The notes beneath the pieces are model-generated. The model saw only the letters and a program-made list of their open reading frames with translations, did not search any database and was not told the DNA's origin. A stretch of DNA of 64,000 bases from an uncultured Prevotellaceae bacterium (GTDB taxonomy: Bacteria; Bacteroidota; Bacteroidia; Bacteroidales; Muribaculaceae). The stretch is taken from assembly GCA_900318535.1 (NCBI GenBank), contig ONKU01000007.1, forward strand, positions 62,001-126,000, given 5' to 3'. Position numbers and translations under genes: made by a program. Each line of letters starts with the position of its first letter. Within the stretch, counting starts at the first letter, position 1. This document shows, in pieces, positions 60,752 through 64,000 of the stretch.

Positions 60752-61207
60752 ATGATTAAAGACGAAGTAACCAGATTTATGGCCTTAGCGCCGCTCATGC
60801 TGCCAAAGTTGATAAAAAACACGACAGCCGAAGAAACGGACATCACTGACGATTCCGCCATATTGTATTTCACATTGGAGGAGGCATTGCCAATCAGCCT
60901 CGTGATGGATATGCTTGAAGATGACATGGAACTGTCATTGCTTTATCATGGCACAAGTAAGGACAACACAAAGCTGCATCATTGCTGTTTCTTTACAAGC
61001 CCTGCCAATGGAAAGAACATGTTTAAGTTCAACATGGTCTCAGATAACCGTGAATATGTCAGTGACCTGACCATTTCCATTTTCGACTCACTTGACACAA
61101 TGGAGAGTGAGCTGGAATCAGATCTGACGTCACATGCCAAAAGTTTCGACTTCATTCAGGCCATGGAGGTTTCTGAAGTGCTTGGCTTATTCTGCCTGTT
61201 GGAATGA
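60752..61207 (+). CDS. Unrecognised acidic protein of the mobile element
   Basis: The 151-residue cytoplasmic protein has no signal or membrane segment. It is acidic in the middle (LEDDMELSLLYHGTSKDNTK) with predicted alternating helix and strand, and ends in a Leu-rich stretch (VSEVLGLFCLLE). It starts 12 bases after the lipoprotein gene and overlaps the next gene by four bases (ATGA), so it is part of an operon. I do not recognise a family; the tight coupling suggests a partner of the following protein. Confidence 0.7.
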   Translation: MIKDEVTRFMALAPLMLPKLIKNTTAEETDITDDSAILYFTLEEALPISLVMDMLEDDMELSLLYHGTSKDNTKLHHCCFFTSPANGKNMFKFNMVSDNREYVSDLTISIFDSLDTMESELESDLTSHAKSFDFIQAMEVSEVLGLFCLLE

Positions 61208-61587
61208 GAACAGAACTCCTATATAAGATAGCCGACATGATCAACGCCAACAGCACGAAATACCGTGCTGTCATCCCTCGCGCTAAAAGGCAGTATATGA
61301 CACAACAGGGCAAAATCCTTGTCAAGTCCACTTGTCTTGTCCTTAATGTTATGGTGACGACCCGACCGAAGAACCATGTGAATCGGAGCATCTGGAACAT
61401 TTATGAAAATGACATCGACAGAATTATCACAAAAATCAGTCGCAGGGATAAGGCGTTTGCCCAGCGGATTGACAATGGTGAGCCGACCCTGTTTGACATT
61501 GAGGTCATTGTGCGTCGGGCATCATTCCAAGCACTTAAACTGAAGCTTGTCAGTACGGCCTACGACATCTACGCAGAGAACAGTTAA
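61204..61587 (+). CDS. Unrecognised basic protein of the mobile element
   Basis: The 127-residue protein is strongly basic in its first half (RAVIPRAKRQYMTQQGKILV, then VMVTTRPKNHVNRSIWNIYE) and has a helical C-terminus. The charge is opposite to that of the acidic protein encoded just upstream, with which it is translationally coupled by an ATGA overlap. That arrangement is seen in toxin-antitoxin pairs and in nucleic-acid-binding complexes, but no known toxin motif is visible. I do not recognise a family. Confidence 0.65.
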   Translation: MRTELLYKIADMINANSTKYRAVIPRAKRQYMTQQGKILVKSTCLVLNVMVTTRPKNHVNRSIWNIYENDIDRIITKISRRDKAFAQRIDNGEPTLFDIEVIVRRASFQALKLKLVSTAYDIYAENS

Positions 61588-61627
61588 TTCAATATTATCC
61601 ATATTACTTGTATTACTAAATTCACAT

Positions 61628-62116
61628 ATGGTAGCAAAGATCATATTCTTCGTATTTCCCTTATTACTGATATTGCTTCCTTTATTGCTATATCGGAAAT
61701 ACAAACCGCCGTACATCATCGTATGGCTTCGCTTGGCATTCGACAACAATGCCAGAAAGATGGCAACGAACATCACACAACTTGTGCTCATTTTCTTTCA
61801 TGTCACATACTTTGCCGTGTTTCCCGAAGACTACGGTTTTATCTTTTCTTCCTTCATTGTATTCTTCATGTTTGCAACCAAAACAACTGTCAGGCTGATG
61901 CTCGCCACCAGACGGAACAAAGCCTTGTATCGGCTCCTGGCCATTGCAAGCGTTGCGCTGCTATTCGCACCTCACACATTCTCGACTTCTTTCTCTTTGG
62001 CATTGATTCTGGAATGTGCAACATTCTTTCCATCCAAGGAATCTGAGGACTTTCAGGAGAAGCATCTTAATGAGGAAGGAATGGACAAGAAATTCGTTGA
62101 CTCCTATTTTAGTTGA
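61628..62116 (+). CDS. Unrecognised small membrane protein of the mobile element
   Basis: The product has 162 residues from the ATG at 61628 (MVAKIIFFVFPLLLILLPLL). Four predicted membrane helices follow, with short loops (LRLAFDNNARKMATNITQLV, FIFSSFIVFFMFATKTTVRL) and an acidic cytoplasmic tail (SKESEDFQEKHLNEEGMD). The frame extends upstream to 61547, which would overlap the previous gene by 41 bases and give an implausible start. Gap to the previous gene is 40 bases. Possible entry-exclusion or mating-partner role, inferred only from neighbours. Confidence 0.7.
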   Translation: MVAKIIFFVFPLLLILLPLLLYRKYKPPYIIVWLRLAFDNNARKMATNITQLVLIFFHVTYFAVFPEDYGFIFSSFIVFFMFATKTTVRLMLATRRNKALYRLLAIASVALLFAPHTFSTSFSLALILECATFFPSKESEDFQEKHLNEEGMDKKFVDSYFS

Positions 62117-62152
62117 AAATAAACATTAACACCATAATAAAACCAATTCGTC

Positions 62153-62494
62153 ATGAAAAAGAATCAGAAAAATAGAACCATCCACAAGATGACATTTGAC
62201 AACACTCTTCTGGAAATCCTTAAAACGAAAGACAATCACAAGCTGTCTCGTTTTGACGCATTCATGTGGTTAGCGGAGCATATCCTTGATGGATTTCCTT
62301 GTTCCCAAGGAGAAGGCCAGTTACAATTGTACAAAGTCACAAACAGTGAACTGGCAAAGCTATGGCATTGGAGCCGCCCAAGCGTCCAGAAATTCACCCA
62401 GGAACTCATCGATCTGGGTTTACTTAGACGGGAGCGTTTCGGCAAATATTTTGCCTATTCGCTGAGTGCCGAAGCAGAGAAACTCATCAAGTAA
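62153..62494 (+). CDS. Winged-helix DNA-binding protein of the mobile element
   Basis: The 113-residue protein contains a winged-helix domain at about 30-110: FDAFMWLAEHIL, then LYKVTNSELAKLWHWSRPSV, QKFTQELIDLGLLRRERFG and KYFAYSLSAEAEKL. The pattern resembles small transcription regulators and primosomal DnaD-like wings. It is the last gene before the candidate oriT and the relaxase, so it may control the mobilization gene or act in the relaxosome. A basic N-terminus (MKKNQKNRTIHK) supports nucleic-acid contact. Confidence 0.75.
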   Translation: MKKNQKNRTIHKMTFDNTLLEILKTKDNHKLSRFDAFMWLAEHILDGFPCSQGEGQLQLYKVTNSELAKLWHWSRPSVQKFTQELIDLGLLRRERFGKYFAYSLSAEAEKLIK

Positions 62495-62572
62495 ATTGAT
62501 TGCAGACTCTTCAATCTTCTCGAATATGAGCAGGCAGCAACAATCAATGATTGGAACTTCACTCTCCCAAAT

Positions 62573-62716
62573 GGGGAGCTTGCTCCTCCGAACAAAGGGA
62601 TATGATGTCGAACAAAGGGAAGGGAGTTTTATAAAAACTCTTAGCCTAATAAGAGTTAACATTCATTAACTCGTTAGGCTGCCTCTCCTGAAGGAGTTCC
62701 TACGGGGAGCAAGCTC
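62573..62716. other. Candidate origin of transfer upstream of the MobV relaxase
   Basis: This 250-base gap holds two direct repeats CGAACAAAGGGA (62589-62600 and 62609-62620, 20 bases apart) and a nested hairpin at 62643-62680 (AGCCTAA ... GAGTTAA CATTCA TTAACTC ... TTAGGCT). It also holds a GGGGAGCTTGCTCC palindrome (62573-62586) echoed by GGGGAGCAAGCTC (62704-62716). The position just upstream of the relaxase gene is typical for oriT of MobV systems. The nick site is not identified. Confidence 0.6.
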
Positions 62717-62744
62717 AGGCAAAAGTGATTAAAAGACACAAAAA

Positions 62745-64000
62745 ATGGCAGAAAAGAAACAAGTAATGGATGTGCGTCCGAACAAGGATGGCATATCAAA
62801 ACAGGAAAGCAACGAGCAGCAGCGCAACTGGTCAGAAAACCTTTGGGACAGAAAATCCAAAGACAGCCTTGCCAATTACGACCCGACTCGTGCCCATCTG
62901 AACTTCGAGGTCACAAAAGGAGGAAAGGTCCAGCCGATAGACAAGTCCAAGAGCATTGACGAGAGGATGAAAGACATCCTCAACTCACGTGGTATCAAAA
63001 ATCCTAACGCCAGGGCTAAGGCACGCAGAAAGCAACGGATCCTTGCCCAGATGATATTCGGCGGCAGTAGAGGGCGCATGTTGGAATTGGCTTTCGGGGA
63101 GCAGAACGTAAATCTCAATAAAGGGGCGGATAACTCAAAACTGACGAGAGCCAAGGACATTGAGACATGGGCGGCTAAAGTCTATGGCTTTGTTGCCCGA
63201 AAATTCGGCGAGGAAAACATCGTCAGTTTCTACGTTCATTTGGATGAAACGAATCCTCATTGCCACTGTACCGTCCTTCCCATTGACGAAATGAACCATC
63301 GGATTTCATGGACAAGCGTTTTCGGGAAGAATCCCATGGAAGAGAAAGCAACTTTTACACGACTTCACAATGAACTGTACGAGGAAGTCAACAGTCACTG
63401 GGGACTTGAACGTGGTAGCAATAAGGCTGAAACTGGCGCAAGGCATCGCTCGACAGAAGAATACAAGCGTGATCTCATCAACCAGGTGCAGGAGCTGGAG
63501 AGCACCAGGGAAGGATTACAGAGGCAGATTCGTAGAGCAGAGATCAAACTGAAGGGGCTGTCCACGATGATAGCGAATTTACAGATTCGGAAAGAAAAAA
63601 TAAACGAAGAAATAGGACTTATCGCACAGCAACTTGGTGAGGATGGACAGGACAAGGAACAGTTGGCCAATCGCATGGAAGAGCTCCGCAAGCAGATGGA
63701 GGACATCGACCTGAAGATGGCGGACAAGCAAAGGATGTTGGACGAAACGGAATCCGAACTATCGAATGCCAAAACGGAACTTGAAAAACTGAAGCGAGCG
63801 CATGGCGAAATGTCTAAATCAATCGGAGATGACATCGACAGAAGGGCTGAAATAGTTCACTCAAATATCAATGCCACTTATTATAAGATGGTGGCGTCCT
63901 CGATGGAACCCCTTTTGCCTACCCTTAATGCGGAACAACATGAGATTTTAGATAAGTCTGGCTTCTTTGACCTCAGAAACAATTCCCAACATATCATCAA
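62745..64000 (+). CDS. MobV-family relaxase (plasmid recombination / mobilization protein), partial
   Basis: The gene is open to the right edge: 418 codons are visible and no stop is reached. The metal-binding HUH relaxase motif HLDETNPHCH is at 165-174. The segment AHLNFEVTKG near residue 47 and KARRKQRILAQMIFGGSRGR near 87 fit the Pre/Mob family. After about 235 the protein turns into a long coiled-coil (QELESTREGLQRQIRRAEI, then KMADKQRMLDETESELSN). Relatives on Bacteroides transposons nick at oriT and pilot the strand to the recipient. The ATG at 62745 follows the candidate oriT. It has no downstream partner in view. Confidence 0.92.
   Translation, partial: MAEKKQVMDVRPNKDGISKQESNEQQRNWSENLWDRKSKDSLANYDPTRAHLNFEVTKGGKVQPIDKSKSIDERMKDILNSRGIKNPNARAKARRKQRILAQMIFGGSRGRMLELAFGEQNVNLNKGADNSKLTRAKDIETWAAKVYGFVARKFGEENIVSFYVHLDETNPHCHCTVLPIDEMNHRISWTSVFGKNPMEEKATFTRLHNELYEEVNSHWGLERGSNKAETGARHRSTEEYKRDLINQVQELESTREGLQRQIRRAEIKLKGLSTMIANLQIRKEKINEEIGLIAQQLGEDGQDKEQLANRMEELRKQMEDIDLKMADKQRMLDETESELSNAKTELEKLKRAHGEMSKSIGDDIDRRAEIVHSNINATYYKMVASSMEPLLPTLNAEQHEILDKSGFFDLRNNSQHII

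Larger units (their letters stand above)
51687..64000. mobile_element. Mobilizable integrative element (left part)
   Basis: The region has visibly lower G+C and different codon use than the chromosome to its left. It carries a multi-HTH protein, tyrosine integrase, excisionase-like HTH, topoisomerase III-like enzyme, serine-recombinase-like protein, lipoprotein, small proteins and a MobV relaxase with a likely oriT. No type IV secretion genes are in view, so it may depend on a helper conjugative element. It continues past the right edge. Confidence 0.85.

Noticed and set aside
61204-61587. Acidic/basic gene pair at 60752-61587 as a toxin-antitoxin system
   Set aside because: Charge pattern and overlap are suggestive only; no toxin motif is seen and the pair lies inside a longer operon.

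Overview
The window looks like chromosomal DNA of a gut Bacteroidales bacterium with fairly high G+C. My best guess for the family is Muribaculaceae, or a relative of Prevotella. The pointers are a PorU-type (type IX secretion) protein, DUF5723 and DUF3108 proteins, C10 peptidases and CotH-like proteins that end in paired GDVNxDGxxNIADV dockerin-like repeats, the SPFH/Arc gene pair, and many promoters of the Bacteroidetes form (TTTG, about 20 bases, TAnnTTTG) with no clear Shine-Dalgarno sites.

Left part (1-9000): the start of a PorU-like gene, a phosphopantetheinyl transferase, a four-gene TolC / HlyD / ABC-2 permease / ABC-2 permease exporter without an ATPase gene, two exported proteins (DUF3108; a cohesin-like protein) and two unrecognised small genes. 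9100-18450: three tandem paralogous C10 (streptopain-like) peptidases, then a CotH-like protein, all with dockerin-like C-termini. 18470-38240: DUF5723 protein, small ferredoxin, SUI1/YciH factor, AddA-like helicase-nuclease, PIG-L deacetylase, an outer-membrane barrel with a giant TPR protein, PpiD-like chaperone, SufE, two POT peptide transporters, peptidase T and tRNA-Lys. 38380-51690: a second dockerin-tailed CotH protein, NAD(P)HX repair enzyme, tRNA-Leu, YihY, adenylate kinase, hypoxanthine phosphoribosyltransferase, SPFH/Arc plus two related membrane proteins, three tandem DNA/RNA non-specific endonucleases and mnmE.

Right part (51690-64000): base composition falls immediately after the mnmE stop codon and a mobilizable element begins. 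It carries a protein with seven tandem helix-turn-helix repeats, a tyrosine integrase, an excisionase-like protein, a topoisomerase III-like enzyme paired with a serine-recombinase-like protein that has lost its catalytic serine, a putative surface lipoprotein, several small proteins, a candidate oriT and a MobV relaxase that runs off the right edge. The 18 bases at the mnmE 3' end are the likely attachment site, the same place used by Salmonella genomic island 1. The right end of the element is not in the window.

The most unusual signal is a set of short-period intergenic arrays. Several gaps between genes are filled with units repeated at exactly 7 bases (TTAGnnn / AACTnnn), exactly 9 bases (TCTAGAnnn or ATTCGnnnn) or exactly 10 bases, with a fixed core and a changing remainder. 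They often abut a start or stop codon.
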